Assembly (NCBI RefSeq): GCF_039939195.1
Contig: NZ_JBDUUH010000004.1
Span: 363,618 to 427,617 of the forward strand
Length of the DNA stretch: 64,000 nucleotides
Source of the DNA: Foliimonas ilicis
GTDB lineage: Bacteria; Pseudomonadota; Alphaproteobacteria; Rhizobiales; Rhizobiaceae
Direction of reading: 5' to 3'
In this document: positions 10,301 through 19,129 of the stretch, in pieces
Layout: the number at the start of each line of letters is the position of its first letter
How positions within the stretch are numbered: position 1 is the stretch's first letter
The notes under the pieces: generated by a model
Told to the model about the DNA's origin: nothing
The model's input: only the letters and a program-made list of their open reading frames with translations
The model's database searches: none
Translations under genes and position numbers: made by a program

Positions 10301-12810
10301 GCTCGGAGCGCCTGCTCAAGACGATCAATGTCAGCGTTCCCGAAGGCGGCTCGACCGTCGATGTGCCGGTTGATGCCGAGATGGGCGCGGGTGCCTACAT
10401 CACAGCCACGCTCTATCGCCCCGGCGATGCGCAGGAAACGCGCATGCCCGCGCGCGCCATCGGCGTCAAATGGCTGGCCGTCGATCCGGGCAGCCGCAAA
10501 CTCGACGTGAAGCTCGATACGGTCGAGAAGACCGAGCCGCGCAAGCCGCTCTCCGTTCCCATTCAGGTTGCAGGCATAGACGCCGCGACCGATGCTTACG
10601 TCATGGTCGCCGCAGTCGATGTCGGCATTCTGAACCTGACCAACTATACTGCCCCGGACCCGGAAAACTGGTTCTTTGGCCAACGTATGCTGGGCCTCGA
10701 ATTGCGCGATCTATACGGACGCCTGATCGACGGTTCGCTCGGCACGACCGGCAGGCTGCGCACCGGCGGCGATGGCGGCTCCATGGCAACCCAGGGCAGC
10801 GCGCCCACCGAAAAGCTCGTCGCCTTCTTCTCCGGCATCGTAAAACTCGACGCTGAGGGCAAGGCAAACATCGCGTTCGACATCCCGCAATTCAACGGAA
10901 CCGCCCGCGTCATGGCGGTTGCCTGGACGAAGGAAGCGGTCGGGCATGCGACATCGGACGTGATCGTGCGCGATCCGATCGTCGTCACGGCAGGCCTGCC
11001 GCGCTTCATGGCACCGGGCGACGAAGCCACCATGCGCCTCGATATCGCAAACACCGATGCGCCGGATGGCGACTATGATTTCACGGTTGAAACGACCGGC
11101 GACCTTTCGACCGGCACCGCGCCGCTGCCTGAAAAAGTCACCCTGACTGCGGGCAAGCGCCAGACGCTCAGCGTACCGCTGGTCGCGCAGACGGTCGGCG
11201 ATACGAGTCTCACTGTCCGGCTTGCAAACGCGGATGGTTTGAACGTCGAGCAAGTGCTTTATCTGCCGGTGCGCCCGGCAGCACTTCCCATCACGACCCG
11301 CATGGTGGTCGATCTCTCGGCCAATGGCGGCGCATTGCGCATCGATCGCGAGCTTCTGGCCGCCTCCATGCTGGAAGGCGCATCGGTCAGCGTCGGCATA
11401 TCGCCCACCGCTGCCTTCGACGTGCCCTCGCTGCTGATGACGCTCGACCGCTATCCCTATGGCTGCGCGGAGCAGACGACGAGCCGCGCCCTGCCCTTGC
11501 TCTATGTCAGCGAGCTTTCAAAGGGCCTGGGCATGAACGACGATCCAACCCTGCGCGATCGTGTGCAACAGGCGATCTACCGCGTGCTCAACTACCAGTC
11601 GTCGTCGGGCAGTTTCGGCCTCTGGTCGCCGGGTTCCGGCGATCTGTGGCTCGATTCCTACGTCACGGACTTCCTGAGCCGCGCCCGCGAGCAGAATTAC
11701 GACGTGCCGGAAAAATCGCTTCTGCAGGCGCTGAACAATCTGCAGAATTCGCTGGGCTACGATCAAGACGTTCAGGGCCGCGGCAGCCAGATCGCTTATG
11801 CGCTCTATGTTCTTGCCCGCAACAAGAAAGCGTCCGTTGGCGATCTACGCTACTATTCGGACACCCAGATCGAAGCCTTCACCAGCCCGATGGCGGTCGC
11901 ACAACTCGCGGCCAGCCTCGCGCTTTATGGCGACAACCAGCGCTCGGAACGAACTTTCAGTGCCGCGTTGCGGCTCGCGCAGGCAAATCCGGCCTACGAC
12001 TACAACCGCTCGGATTACGGTTCGCGGCTGCGCGACGGCGCGGCGATGCTGGCGCTTGCCGCCGAAAGCCGCCCCGCGCCTTCCGTGATGCCGGAACTGG
12101 TGAAGCTCGTATCGTCGGAGCGCGAAACCAAAAAATATATGAGCACACAGGATCAGGCCTGGATGCTGCTTGCCGCTCGCGCCCTGAAAGACAGCACGAA
12201 TGCGCTCAGCCTCGACATAAACGGCCAATCGCATAGCGGCGCGTTTTCAGAGGAGATGAGCGGTACGGAACTTATGGACAATCCGATGCTCGTCACCAAT
12301 CGCGGCTCGGAGCCTGTGCAGGCCGTGGTCACAACGGTTGCAGCGCCGGTCGATCCGCTGCCAGCCGGTGGCGACGGCTTCGAGATCGAGCGGACCTACT
12401 ACCGTCTCGACGGCAGCGAGGCCAATGTTACCGAAGTGCAGCAGAATGAGCGCTTCGTGGTCGTCCTGCGGGTGAATGAGTGGAACAGTTGGCCATCGCG
12501 CGTGCTGGTTGCCGATCTTCTGCCCGCCGGTTTCGAAATCGACAATCCCGGCCTGGTCAGCAGCGCAGACCTGTCCAATTTCGAATGGCTGGGCCGCACC
12601 GAGGCTGCGCATCTCGAATTCCGCAACGACCGCTTCATTGCCGCGTTCGACCGGACATCGGGAAACAATGAGCCGATCACGCTGGCTTATGTCGTGCGTG
12701 CGGTGACGCCCGGCACCTATGCCCATCCCGCCGCCAATGTCGAAGACATGTACCGCCCGCAATATTCGGCGCGCACTTCGACCGGCATGATGGTGGTCAA
12801 GGAGCCGTGA
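7345..12810 (+). CDS. yfhM: Alpha-2-macroglobulin family protein with PAN/Apple-like N-terminus (YfhM type)
   Basis: The product is 1821 residues from the ATG at 7345, which has GGAGG at 7332-7336; an in-frame ATG at 7324 lacks this. A signal peptide (residues 1-23, ending GQAFGA) is followed by a cysteine-rich PAN/Apple-like segment (about 30-90, QCKSICLGDSGCRAF), a helical TPR-like stretch (about 140-250), macroglobulin domains and the thioester domain. The thioester motif is YPYGCAEQTTS, with Cys1374 and Gln1377, so the reactive bond should form. Bacterial alpha-2-macroglobulins trap proteases in the periplasm and are thought to protect the envelope. The gene is followed directly by pbpC, a linkage also seen in enterobacteria; that pairing suggests defence and repair of the wall after damage. 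Confidence 0.95.
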   Translation: MRALRVFCLLTFSLLSLAGQAFGAETKSIVTKNDSDYFGFDLRSEQNVSIDQCKSICLGDSGCRAFTYNPKAKWCFLKSDFSTLKPFSGAIAGKVVTNSGDPDIGAPDELSFVPAFINVETREFRRFLTGQAVPEGSDGLAALIEAGDFANLSNDPRDAEQKFRAAIAISPDDARLWNSLSEAILKISPSDNERARMRQNATSAALNGYLISRTAATRAEALAFLGDSLDGRDISRPAIQAYQASLALVSSAEVQSRYEDLKARKGFRIVDHSIDADSASPRVCAQFSEDLVKTGVDYAPFVTVDGAAPKAVEAKDKQICVEGLEHGERYRVAFRPGIPAAIGEVLEAPVTLNVYVQDRGASARFTGDSFVLPSGARRGIPLVTINMEAADIKVYRIGDRSLAQLLSGYQFLRQLDGYDVTNVSDQMGAPVWEGQIEIANDLNKEVTTSFPIDEALPERKPGVYVMTAQPANDTSDEWNSRATQWFVVSDIGLSTYTGEDGLNVFARSLGSAKSMDGVELTLLAKNNEILGKATTDSEGRATFNPGLTRGENSMVPAVLMASKGDEDFVFLDMTRAGFDLSDRGVTGRAAPGALDLYAWTERGIYRVGETVHVAALARDDKASGVENLPLTFIFTRPDGVEDRRIVAEGVSAGGYAVELPLSANAMRGTWTARIHTDPKEAAIVSQNFLVEDFVPDRIEFDLTSDREEIAAGESAEVTVDGRFLYGAPAAGLALEGEVTLSTRREWDRFKGYFFGLADEDQGEATRIPLTNLPLIGDDGKARFPVEIDQLPSTTRLLNAGVTVRMKETGGRAVERKLDIAIRPEGEMIGIRPDFTGDSVPQGGTAKFSVIATDNTGTRHASNGLQWSLVKVERNYQWYRSGNSWNYEPVTYTKAVSNGAIDASADSEATISMPVDWGRYRLEITSADPTGPATSVEFDAGWYVAASSTETPDGLEIALDKDKYAVGEVAKLKISPRFAGELMVTVGSERLLKTINVSVPEGGSTVDVPVDAEMGAGAYITATLYRPGDAQETRMPARAIGVKWLAVDPGSRKLDVKLDTVEKTEPRKPLSVPIQVAGIDAATDAYVMVAAVDVGILNLTNYTAPDPENWFFGQRMLGLELRDLYGRLIDGSLGTTGRLRTGGDGGSMATQGSAPTEKLVAFFSGIVKLDAEGKANIAFDIPQFNGTARVMAVAWTKEAVGHATSDVIVRDPIVVTAGLPRFMAPGDEATMRLDIANTDAPDGDYDFTVETTGDLSTGTAPLPEKVTLTAGKRQTLSVPLVAQTVGDTSLTVRLANADGLNVEQVLYLPVRPAALPITTRMVVDLSANGGALRIDRELLAASMLEGASVSVGISPTAAFDVPSLLMTLDRYPYGCAEQTTSRALPLLYVSELSKGLGMNDDPTLRDRVQQAIYRVLNYQSSSGSFGLWSPGSGDLWLDSYVTDFLSRAREQNYDVPEKSLLQALNNLQNSLGYDQDVQGRGSQIAYALYVLARNKKASVGDLRYYSDTQIEAFTSPMAVAQLAASLALYGDNQRSERTFSAALRLAQANPAYDYNRSDYGSRLRDGAAMLALAAESRPAPSVMPELVKLVSSERETKKYMSTQDQAWMLLAARALKDSTNALSLDINGQSHSGAFSEEMSGTELMDNPMLVTNRGSEPVQAVVTTVAAPVDPLPAGGDGFEIERTYYRLDGSEANVTEVQQNERFVVVLRVNEWNSWPSRVLVADLLPAGFEIDNPGLVSSADLSNFEWLGRTEAAHLEFRNDRFIAAFDRTSGNNEPITLAYVVRAVTPGTYAHPAANVEDMYRPQYSARTSTGMMVVKEP

Positions 12811-12811
12811 T

Positions 12812-14893
12812 GTGAAAACGCTCCGCAGAATTGCGCTGTGGAGCGTCATCGGCGTTGGCGTTGGTGGGGCATGCCTATGGGGGCTTGATGCTGCTGACCG
12901 GGCTTTCCCGCCGCCACTGCCGGAAAAACTCACCATCTCGACCGAAGTCGTGGACCGCGACGGCCTGCTCTTGCGAGCCTTTGCAACGCCAGACGGAAGA
13001 TGGCGGCTGCCGGTCGTTCTCGATCAGGTGGACGGCCAGTTCGTCGAGATGCTGCTTGCCTATGAAGACAAGCGGTTTCTCGACCATTCCGGCATCGATT
13101 TTCTCGCTTTGGCGCGCGCGGCGGGCCAATTTGCTGGAAACGGGCGCATCGTTTCGGGCGGTTCCACCATTTCCATGCAGCTTGCCCGGCTGATCGAGCC
13201 GCGCGAAAGCCGCAGCCTTGGATCCAAATTCCGCCAGCTTCTGCGCGCCATCCAGATCGAGCGGCGGCTGAGCAAGCACGATATTCTCGAACGCTATCTG
13301 ACGCTGGCCCCCTATGGCGGAAATCTCGAAGGTGTGCGCGCCGCCTCGCTTGCCTATTTCGGCAAAGAGCCGCGACGGCTGAGCGTTTCGGAGGCAGCCC
13401 TTCTCGTCGCCCTGCCGCAATTGCCCGAAAGACGACGGCCCGACCGCAACCCGGAAACCGCAAAAACCGCGCGCGACCGCGTGTTGACCCGCATGATTGC
13501 CGCAGGAGTTCTGGGCGAACAGGAAGCGACACGCGCAGGCCGCGACGAGATAGCGGGACGGCTGGCGCTGCCCGCCTTAGCGCCGCATGTTGCGCAGGCG
13601 GCAATACGCAAAGCCCCGGACGTTCAGCATCATAAACTCACGCTCAGCAGGCCGGTTCAGCAAGGGCTGGAAGCCGTTGCCCGCAATGCCGCGTCGAAGC
13701 TCGGCCCGCGCATTTCCGTCGCGATGATCCTTGCCGATGCACGAACCGGCGATATTCTCGGCGAGGTCGGGTCCGCGAACTATTTCGACGCAAGGCGTTC
13801 CGGCTGGATCGACATGACGCGCGTTTCGCGCTCGCCCGGTTCGACACTGAAACCTTTCATTTATGGGCTCGCCATCGAACAGGGGCTGATTGCGCAGGAA
13901 ACACTGATTGAGGATCGGCCCGCCGATTTTGCAGGATACCGCCCGCGCAATTTCGACATGAGCTATCAGGGCGATGTCAGCATAAGGCAGGCGCTGCAAT
14001 TGTCGCTGAATGTTCCGGCAATCAGGCTTCTGGATGCAGTCGGCCCTGCCCGTCTTGCGGCGCGGTTCAGGCAGGCGGGCATCAATCTTCGATTGCCGAA
14101 GGGCGAAGCGCCCGGATTGGCGATCGGCCTTGGCGGCGTCGGCCTGTCGCTGCACGATCTGGTGCAGCTTTACACAGGCCTCGCCAACAGCGGTTCGCCG
14201 AGCATATTGCGCGACGGCACCGAACCCGATGGCATGGAAGTGCCCGATACGGGCGAGTTGCTGGATGCGCGGGCGACATGGCAGATCGCGGATATGCTTT
14301 CGGGTGTAATGCCGCCGGAAGGTGCCGCACCGCGCGGCATCGCCTACAAGACCGGCACCTCCTACGGCTATCGCGATGCATGGTCGATCGGCTTCGACGG
14401 ACGCTACGTTCTGGGCGTATGGGTCGGCCGCCCGGATGGCGGATCGGTCCCCGGCCTTTCAGGCTATGTCTCGGCAGCACCCATATTGTTTGATGGATTT
14501 GCGCGATCCGGCCTTGCAACCGTCCCGCTTCCCCGCGCACCCGCCGGCGCATTGCGCCAGAAGCGCGACGATCTGCCGTTTACGCTGGCGCGCTTCACCT
14601 CCGAATCCAGTGGTCTGCCCGCTGCCGCACCAAGCGAACCCGCGCCGCAGATCGTCTTTCCGCCGAATGGCGCGCACATCGAACTTGCCGCTGCATCGAA
14701 CGCAGCTTCCCCACTCGTCCTGAAACTTCAGGGTGGCCGAGCGCCCTTCCGGTGGCTGGCCAATGGCAAGCCGCTGTCGGGCATCGAGCGCCGCCGAACT
14801 GCCGCCTGGCAGCCTGATGGAACCGGCTTTTCCACGCTGACGGTAATCGATGCCGCGGGCCGCGCAGCAAGCGTACGCGTCTACGTCGAATAG
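12812..14893 (+). CDS. pbpC: Penicillin-binding protein 1C (bifunctional glycosyltransferase/transpeptidase)
   Basis: This 693-residue class A PBP starts at GTG 12812, one base after the preceding stop codon. A signal anchor lies at about residues 7-25. The glycosyltransferase (GT51) domain shows the motif EDKRFLDHSGIDF with catalytic Glu85, then GGSTISMQLARL and LAPYGGNLEG. The transpeptidase domain has the SxxK motif at Ser344-Lys347 (RSPGSTLKPF) and KTGTS starting at Lys513. A C-terminal BiPBP_C-type domain (about 605-693) is characteristic of PBP1C. It polymerises and crosslinks peptidoglycan at the outer face of the inner membrane. It is coupled to the alpha-2-macroglobulin gene and is probably translated from the same mRNA. 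Confidence 0.96.
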   Translation: MKTLRRIALWSVIGVGVGGACLWGLDAADRAFPPPLPEKLTISTEVVDRDGLLLRAFATPDGRWRLPVVLDQVDGQFVEMLLAYEDKRFLDHSGIDFLALARAAGQFAGNGRIVSGGSTISMQLARLIEPRESRSLGSKFRQLLRAIQIERRLSKHDILERYLTLAPYGGNLEGVRAASLAYFGKEPRRLSVSEAALLVALPQLPERRRPDRNPETAKTARDRVLTRMIAAGVLGEQEATRAGRDEIAGRLALPALAPHVAQAAIRKAPDVQHHKLTLSRPVQQGLEAVARNAASKLGPRISVAMILADARTGDILGEVGSANYFDARRSGWIDMTRVSRSPGSTLKPFIYGLAIEQGLIAQETLIEDRPADFAGYRPRNFDMSYQGDVSIRQALQLSLNVPAIRLLDAVGPARLAARFRQAGINLRLPKGEAPGLAIGLGGVGLSLHDLVQLYTGLANSGSPSILRDGTEPDGMEVPDTGELLDARATWQIADMLSGVMPPEGAAPRGIAYKTGTSYGYRDAWSIGFDGRYVLGVWVGRPDGGSVPGLSGYVSAAPILFDGFARSGLATVPLPRAPAGALRQKRDDLPFTLARFTSESSGLPAAAPSEPAPQIVFPPNGAHIELAAASNAASPLVLKLQGGRAPFRWLANGKPLSGIERRRTAAWQPDGTGFSTLTVIDAAGRAASVRVYVE

Positions 14894-15005
14894 CGCTTTT
14901 TCGACCCTTCAGAAGTTGGAAGCAGATTCTGAAAAATCGAGAAGACGAAAATTTTTTCTCACAGAAGCCCCAAAGCGTCATAGAATTGCGCCTGACGCGG
15001 TAAAT

Positions 15006-15048
15006 TTGGCACGTCCGGCCGCATCCTATTTCTACAAAGTTGATAGAC
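15006..15048 (+). promoter_or_regulatory. Candidate promoter and operator of sulfate operon 1
   Basis: TTGGCA at 15006-15011 could be a -35 box, with a weak -10 candidate near 15027-15034. Overlapping and following that position is TTCTAC-N7-ATAGAC (15030-15048), a degenerate copy of the perfect inverted repeat GTCTAT-N7-ATAGAC found at 25697-25715. The layout would suit a repressor that blocks the -10 region. The binding protein is unknown; the Rrf2 regulator encoded at 23993 is the obvious candidate by position. Confidence 0.4.
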
Positions 15049-15074
15049 TCCAGTCTCGCTCAACGGAGGTAGAC

Positions 15075-16103
15075 ATGAACAGCATTAAGTCCCGAAGCTT
15101 GCTTGCCGGCCTCCTCGCCGGTGCAGTTCAGTTCGGCGTTTTTGGTTTCGCATTCGCGGATACGACCATCATCAACGTATCCTACGACCCGACCCGCGAG
15201 CTTTATCGCGAATACAATGCGGCCTTCGCCACCAAGTGGAAGGCCGACACAGGCGAAACGATCACTATCCAGACGTCGCATGGCGGCTCGGGCAAGCAGG
15301 CCCGCTCGGTGATCGACGGCCTCGACGCCGATGTGGTGACGCTGGCGCTCGAAAGCGACATCAACGCGATTGCGGATGCGACCAAGAAAATCCCCGAAGA
15401 TTGGCGCACCAAGCTTCCGAACAACTCGTCGCCCTACACCTCCACCATCGTTTTCCTGGTTCGCAAGGACAATCCTAAGGAAATCAAGGATTGGGGCGAT
15501 CTGGTCAAGGACGGCGTCGAAGTCATCACGCCGAACCCGAAAACCTCCGGCGGTGCGCGCTGGAACTACCTCGCTGCATGGGCCTGGGCGCATAATGAAT
15601 ATAATGGCGACGACGCCAAAATCCGCGAATATATCGGCGAACTCTTCCGCCATGTGCCAGTGCTCGACACCGGCGCGCGCGGCTCGACCGTGACTTTCGC
15701 ACAGCGCGAACTCGGCGACGTTCTTCTCGCATGGGAAAACGAAGCCTATCTGGCAATCGATGAATTCGGCGCGGATTCCTTCGACATCGTCATCCCGCCA
15801 TCCTCGATCCTCGCAGAACCTCCGGTAGCCGTCGTCGATGGCAATGTGGACACCAAGGGAACACGCAAGGCAGCGGAAGCCTATCTCAACTACCTTTATT
15901 CGGAAGAAGGCCAGCGCATCGCTGCAAGGCACCATTACCGTCCGTCCAAGCCGGAACTGGTGCCTGCAGAGGAGCTTCAGAAGCTGCCGGAACTCAAGCT
16001 GATCTCGATCGACGACCCGATCTTCGGCGGATGGCGCAAGGCACAGCCTGAGCATTTCGGCGATGGCGGCATCTTCGACCAGATCTACAAGCCGGCCCAA
16101 TAA
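15075..16103 (+). CDS. sbp: Sulfate/thiosulfate ABC transporter substrate-binding protein (copy 1)
   Basis: This 342-residue periplasmic binding protein starts at ATG 15075 with GGAGGT at 15065-15070. A signal peptide (about residues 1-28, ending FAFA) precedes the two family signatures VSYDPTRELYREYN and NPKTSGGARWNYLAAW, which shape the oxyanion site in Sbp/CysP proteins. It captures sulfate or thiosulfate and passes it to CysT-CysW. It is the first gene of an sbp-cysT-cysW-cysA operon; cysT begins two bases after its stop codon. A paralogue heads the second operon at 20031. Sulfate versus thiosulfate preference cannot be read from the sequence. Confidence 0.95.
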   Translation: MNSIKSRSLLAGLLAGAVQFGVFGFAFADTTIINVSYDPTRELYREYNAAFATKWKADTGETITIQTSHGGSGKQARSVIDGLDADVVTLALESDINAIADATKKIPEDWRTKLPNNSSPYTSTIVFLVRKDNPKEIKDWGDLVKDGVEVITPNPKTSGGARWNYLAAWAWAHNEYNGDDAKIREYIGELFRHVPVLDTGARGSTVTFAQRELGDVLLAWENEAYLAIDEFGADSFDIVIPPSSILAEPPVAVVDGNVDTKGTRKAAEAYLNYLYSEEGQRIAARHHYRPSKPELVPAEELQKLPELKLISIDDPIFGGWRKAQPEHFGDGGIFDQIYKPAQ

Positions 16104-16105
16104 GC

Positions 16106-16966
16106 ATGGCTTTGTCGTCCGCTCGCAAATCGTGGCGGCTTAAACATCCGAGCGTCATTCCGGGTTTCGGATTGACGCTCGGATTTACGCTGACCTATCT
16201 CACCCTCATCATTCTCATACCGCTGGCGGGCCTATTGTGGCGCTCGGCAGCACTCGGCTGGAGCGATTTTGCAGCCCTGGCCACCGATCCGCGGACGCTT
16301 AACGCGCTGAAAGTGAGTTTCGGCACCTCGCTGATCGCCGCACTTATAAATGTCGTGTTCGGCACCATCGTTGCCTGGGTTCTGGTTCGTTATCGTTTCC
16401 CCGGAAGGCGCATCGTGGACGCAATCGTCGACCTGCCCTTCGCGCTTCCGACCGCGGTCGCGGGCATCGCCCTGACCACGCTTTACGCACCGAAGGGCTG
16501 GATCGGCAGCCTTCTGGTCCCGCTCGGCATCAAGGTCGCCTATACGCCGCTCGGCATCGTCATCGCGCTCGTTTTCATCGGCCTGCCATTCGTGGTGCGC
16601 ACGGTGCAGCCGATCATGGAAGAGATCGACAAGGAAGTCGAAGAAGCTGCTGCCACGCTCGGCGCATCGCGCTTCCAGACAGTCAGCAGGGTCCTCCTCC
16701 CAAGCTTGACCCCTGCAATCCTCACCGGCTTCTCGCTCGCCTTTGCGCGCGCGGTTGGTGAATATGGGTCGGTCATCTTCATTGCCGGAAACATTCCCTA
16801 CGTTTCCGAAATCGCGCCTCTTCTGATCGTCATCAAGCTCGAAGAATTCAACTATCCGGCGGCAACCGCCATCGGCGCCATCATGCTCGGCATATCGTTC
16901 CTCATGCTGCTGGTCATCAATCTCATTCAGGCTTGGAGCAGGAGGCGGTACGGCTATGGCACTTGA
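16106..16966 (+). CDS. cysT: Sulfate ABC transporter permease CysT/CysU (copy 1)
   Basis: This 286-residue inner-membrane protein has about six hydrophobic segments (for example LTLGFTLTYLTLIILIPLAG at about 23-42). The EAA loop contacts the ATPase (EEAAATLGASRFQTVSRVLLP). The segment PFALPTAVAGIALTTLYA is typical of CysT. It forms the transport channel with CysW. It starts two bases after the binding-protein gene and overlaps cysW by 11 bases, so translation is probably coupled. Confidence 0.95.
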   Translation: MALSSARKSWRLKHPSVIPGFGLTLGFTLTYLTLIILIPLAGLLWRSAALGWSDFAALATDPRTLNALKVSFGTSLIAALINVVFGTIVAWVLVRYRFPGRRIVDAIVDLPFALPTAVAGIALTTLYAPKGWIGSLLVPLGIKVAYTPLGIVIALVFIGLPFVVRTVQPIMEEIDKEVEEAAATLGASRFQTVSRVLLPSLTPAILTGFSLAFARAVGEYGSVIFIAGNIPYVSEIAPLLIVIKLEEFNYPAATAIGAIMLGISFLMLLVINLIQAWSRRRYGYGT

Positions 16967-17867
16967 AACACAATCGGCTTCGGCTTACGCTTTTCCCAGT
17001 GAGGGAGACGACAGCCTGGCACGCCGTCATCAAAACGCCACGACCGAAACGCCGCTTATCCGCGCCGTTCTCATGGCTTTTGCCTTCCTGTTCCTCGGCA
17101 TCTTCCTCGTCATCCCGCTGGTCGCGGTTTTCACGCAGGCATTTGCGAAAGGCGTCGAGCCTTTTCTGAACTCGCTTTTCGAACCGGACGCGCTTGCCGC
17201 CATCAGGCTGACCTTGCTCGTCGCGGTGATCGCCGTGCCGCTCAATCTCGTCTTCGGCATCGCGGCGGCCTGGGCCATCGCCAAGTTCGAGTTCAAGGGA
17301 AAAGCCTTCCTGATCACGCTGATCGACCTGCCCTTTTCGGTGTCGCCGGTCATTTCCGGTCTCGTCTATGTCCTGCTCTTCGGTGCGGGCAGCGTGCTCA
17401 GCCCATGGCTCAAAAGCTACGGCATAGAAATCCTGTTCGCGGTTCCAGGCATCGTTTTGGCAACCATCTTCGTGACCTTCCCCTTCGTCGCGCGCGAGTT
17501 GATCCCGCTCATGCAGGAGCAAGGCACGGGCGATGAGGAAGCGGCACTTTCGCTCGGCGCATCCGGCTTGCAGACATTCTGGTATGTGACATTGCCCAAT
17601 GTGAAATGGGCGCTGCTCTACGGCGTTCTGCTTTGCAATGCGCGCGCAATGGGCGAGTTCGGTGCGGTTTCAGTCGTATCGGGCCACATTCGCGGCTTCA
17701 CCAACACGATGCCGCTGCATGTCGAGATCCTCTACAACGAGTACAACGCAGTTGGCGCATTCGCCGTCGCCTCGCTGCTGGCCCTGCTCGCTCTCGTGAC
17801 GCTCGTCCTGAAATCCTTTCTCGAGTACCGCTACGGCGACGAACTCGCGGCCACCAAAAAGCATTAG
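16956..17867 (+). CDS. cysW: Sulfate ABC transporter permease CysW (copy 1)
   Basis: This 303-residue permease has GGAGG at 16941-16945 before its ATG at 16956, inside the end of cysT. It carries six predicted membrane segments, the CysW-typical DLPFSVSPVISGLVYVLLFG and an EAA loop (DEEAALSLGASGLQTFWYVTLP). It is the partner of CysT in the sulfate channel. The N-terminal 35 residues are polar and variable. The stop codon at 17865-17867 is followed by cysA after 11 bases. Confidence 0.95.
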   Translation: MALETQSASAYAFPSEGDDSLARRHQNATTETPLIRAVLMAFAFLFLGIFLVIPLVAVFTQAFAKGVEPFLNSLFEPDALAAIRLTLLVAVIAVPLNLVFGIAAAWAIAKFEFKGKAFLITLIDLPFSVSPVISGLVYVLLFGAGSVLSPWLKSYGIEILFAVPGIVLATIFVTFPFVARELIPLMQEQGTGDEEAALSLGASGLQTFWYVTLPNVKWALLYGVLLCNARAMGEFGAVSVVSGHIRGFTNTMPLHVEILYNEYNAVGAFAVASLLALLALVTLVLKSFLEYRYGDELAATKKH

Positions 17868-17878
17868 GAATCAAGTTA

Positions 17879-18922
17879 ATGGAAGTTCGCGTCGCACAAG
17901 TGCGCAAGGAATTCGACCGCTTTCCCGCACTTCACAACGTCTCGCTGGACATTCAGTCCGGCGAGCTGATCGCCCTGCTCGGGCCGTCAGGTTCGGGCAA
18001 AACAACGCTGCTGCGTCTGATTGCCGGGCTGGAACGCCCGACCGCAGGCGCGATCTATTTCGGCGATGAAGATGCATCGCTGAAAACGGTTCAGGAGCGC
18101 AATGTCGGCTTCGTCTTCCAGCATTATGCCCTGTTCCGGCATATGACGGTCGGCGAGAATATCGGCTTCGGCCTCAAGGTGCGTCCAAGCGCGACACGCC
18201 CGGAAAAGGCGGAAATTCGCCGCCGGGCGTCTGAACTTCTGGATTTCGTGCAGCTTTCGGGCCTTGAAAACCGCTATCCGACGCAGCTTTCGGGCGGTCA
18301 GCGCCAGCGCGTTGCACTGGCGCGGGCATTGGCCATCGAGCCTCGCGTGTTGCTGCTTGACGAACCCTTCGGCGCGCTCGATGCGCAGGTGCGCCGCGAA
18401 CTGCGCCATTGGCTTCGCGACGTGCACGACACGACGGGCCACACCACCGTTTTCGTCACGCACGATCAGGAAGAGGCACTGGAACTTGCCGACCGCGTCG
18501 TTGTCATGAGCCAGGGCAATATCGAGCAGATCGGAACGGCCGACGAGGTCTACGACACCCCGAACTCGCCCTTCGTTTACGGATTCATCGGCGATTCAAG
18601 CGCCCTTCCCGTAAAGGTCGAAGGCGGCCAGGTCTGGATCGACGACCGTCCGATCGGGCTGACAGTCGATGATGTCCCGGAAGGTCCGGGTGAACTTTAT
18701 TTCCGTCCGCACGACATCGAGCTTCTGGAAAATTGCGGTGGCTGCATCGCCGGTACCGTCATCAACTCAAGGCGCGTTGCGGGAACGCGCCGCGTCGAGC
18801 TCGAAATCGGCGGTCAACGCAAGACTGTGGAAATCGAACTTCCGGTCGACCATCCCGCTGGCCAGAAAAGCCGCATCGCGTTTCGTCCGAAGCGTTGGAA
18901 GGTTTTCCCGGATAAGGCTTAA
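17879..18922 (+). CDS. cysA: Sulfate/thiosulfate import ATP-binding protein CysA (copy 1)
   Basis: The product is 347 residues from the ATG at 17879; the frame is open further upstream, but AGGA at 17866-17869 and family alignment from MEVRVAQVRKEF fix the start. It has Walker A GPSGSGKT at residues 35-42, a Q-loop region, the signature LSGGQRQRVALARAL, Walker B VLLLDEPFGALD and the switch histidine in FVTHDQEEA. A C-terminal regulatory TOBE-like region follows (about 240-347). It hydrolyses ATP at the cytoplasmic face to power sulfate uptake. It is the last gene of operon 1 and is followed by an inverted repeat (18947-19095). Confidence 0.95.
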   Translation: MEVRVAQVRKEFDRFPALHNVSLDIQSGELIALLGPSGSGKTTLLRLIAGLERPTAGAIYFGDEDASLKTVQERNVGFVFQHYALFRHMTVGENIGFGLKVRPSATRPEKAEIRRRASELLDFVQLSGLENRYPTQLSGGQRQRVALARALAIEPRVLLLDEPFGALDAQVRRELRHWLRDVHDTTGHTTVFVTHDQEEALELADRVVVMSQGNIEQIGTADEVYDTPNSPFVYGFIGDSSALPVKVEGGQVWIDDRPIGLTVDDVPEGPGELYFRPHDIELLENCGGCIAGTVINSRRVAGTRRVELEIGGQRKTVEIELPVDHPAGQKSRIAFRPKRWKVFPDKA

Positions 18923-18946
18923 CGGCCCGATTTCAGCCCTACGTTG

Positions 18947-19095
18947 CCCCCCTCTGGCCTGCCGGCCATCTCCCCCACAGGTGGGGAGATTGGCTGTATT
19001 TGTCGATGGCGCTAATCCTTCAACGACTGGCGAAATCATAGATGAAAGCTAATCTCCCCACCTGTGGGGGAGATGGCCGGCAGGCCAGAGGGGGG
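18947..19095. repeat. Palindromic repeat copy A (CCCACAGGTGGG subtype)
   Basis: Two 45-base arms (18947-18991 and 19051-19095) are near-perfect inverted copies around a 59-base centre. Each arm runs from CCCCCCTCTGGCCTGCCGG through CCCCCACAGGTGGGG, and each contains its own small hairpin. The element sits between convergent cysA and the hydrolase gene, and shares its arms with copies C, D and, less closely, E, F and G. Confidence 0.9.
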
Positions 19096-19129
19096 CGCGA
19101 AGGAACGCAACCGTCAAAAACTTCGACTA

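Noticed and set aside
8563..10683. 706-codon open frame on the minus strand inside the alpha-2-macroglobulin gene
   Set aside because: Antisense to a gene with signal peptide, thioester motif and ribosome binding site; its own protein shows no recognisable motif.
14908..14933. TTCAGAA/TTCTGAA inverted repeat after pbpC as a terminator
   Set aside because: Stem of 7 A+T-rich pairs with a 12-base loop and no adjacent T-tract.
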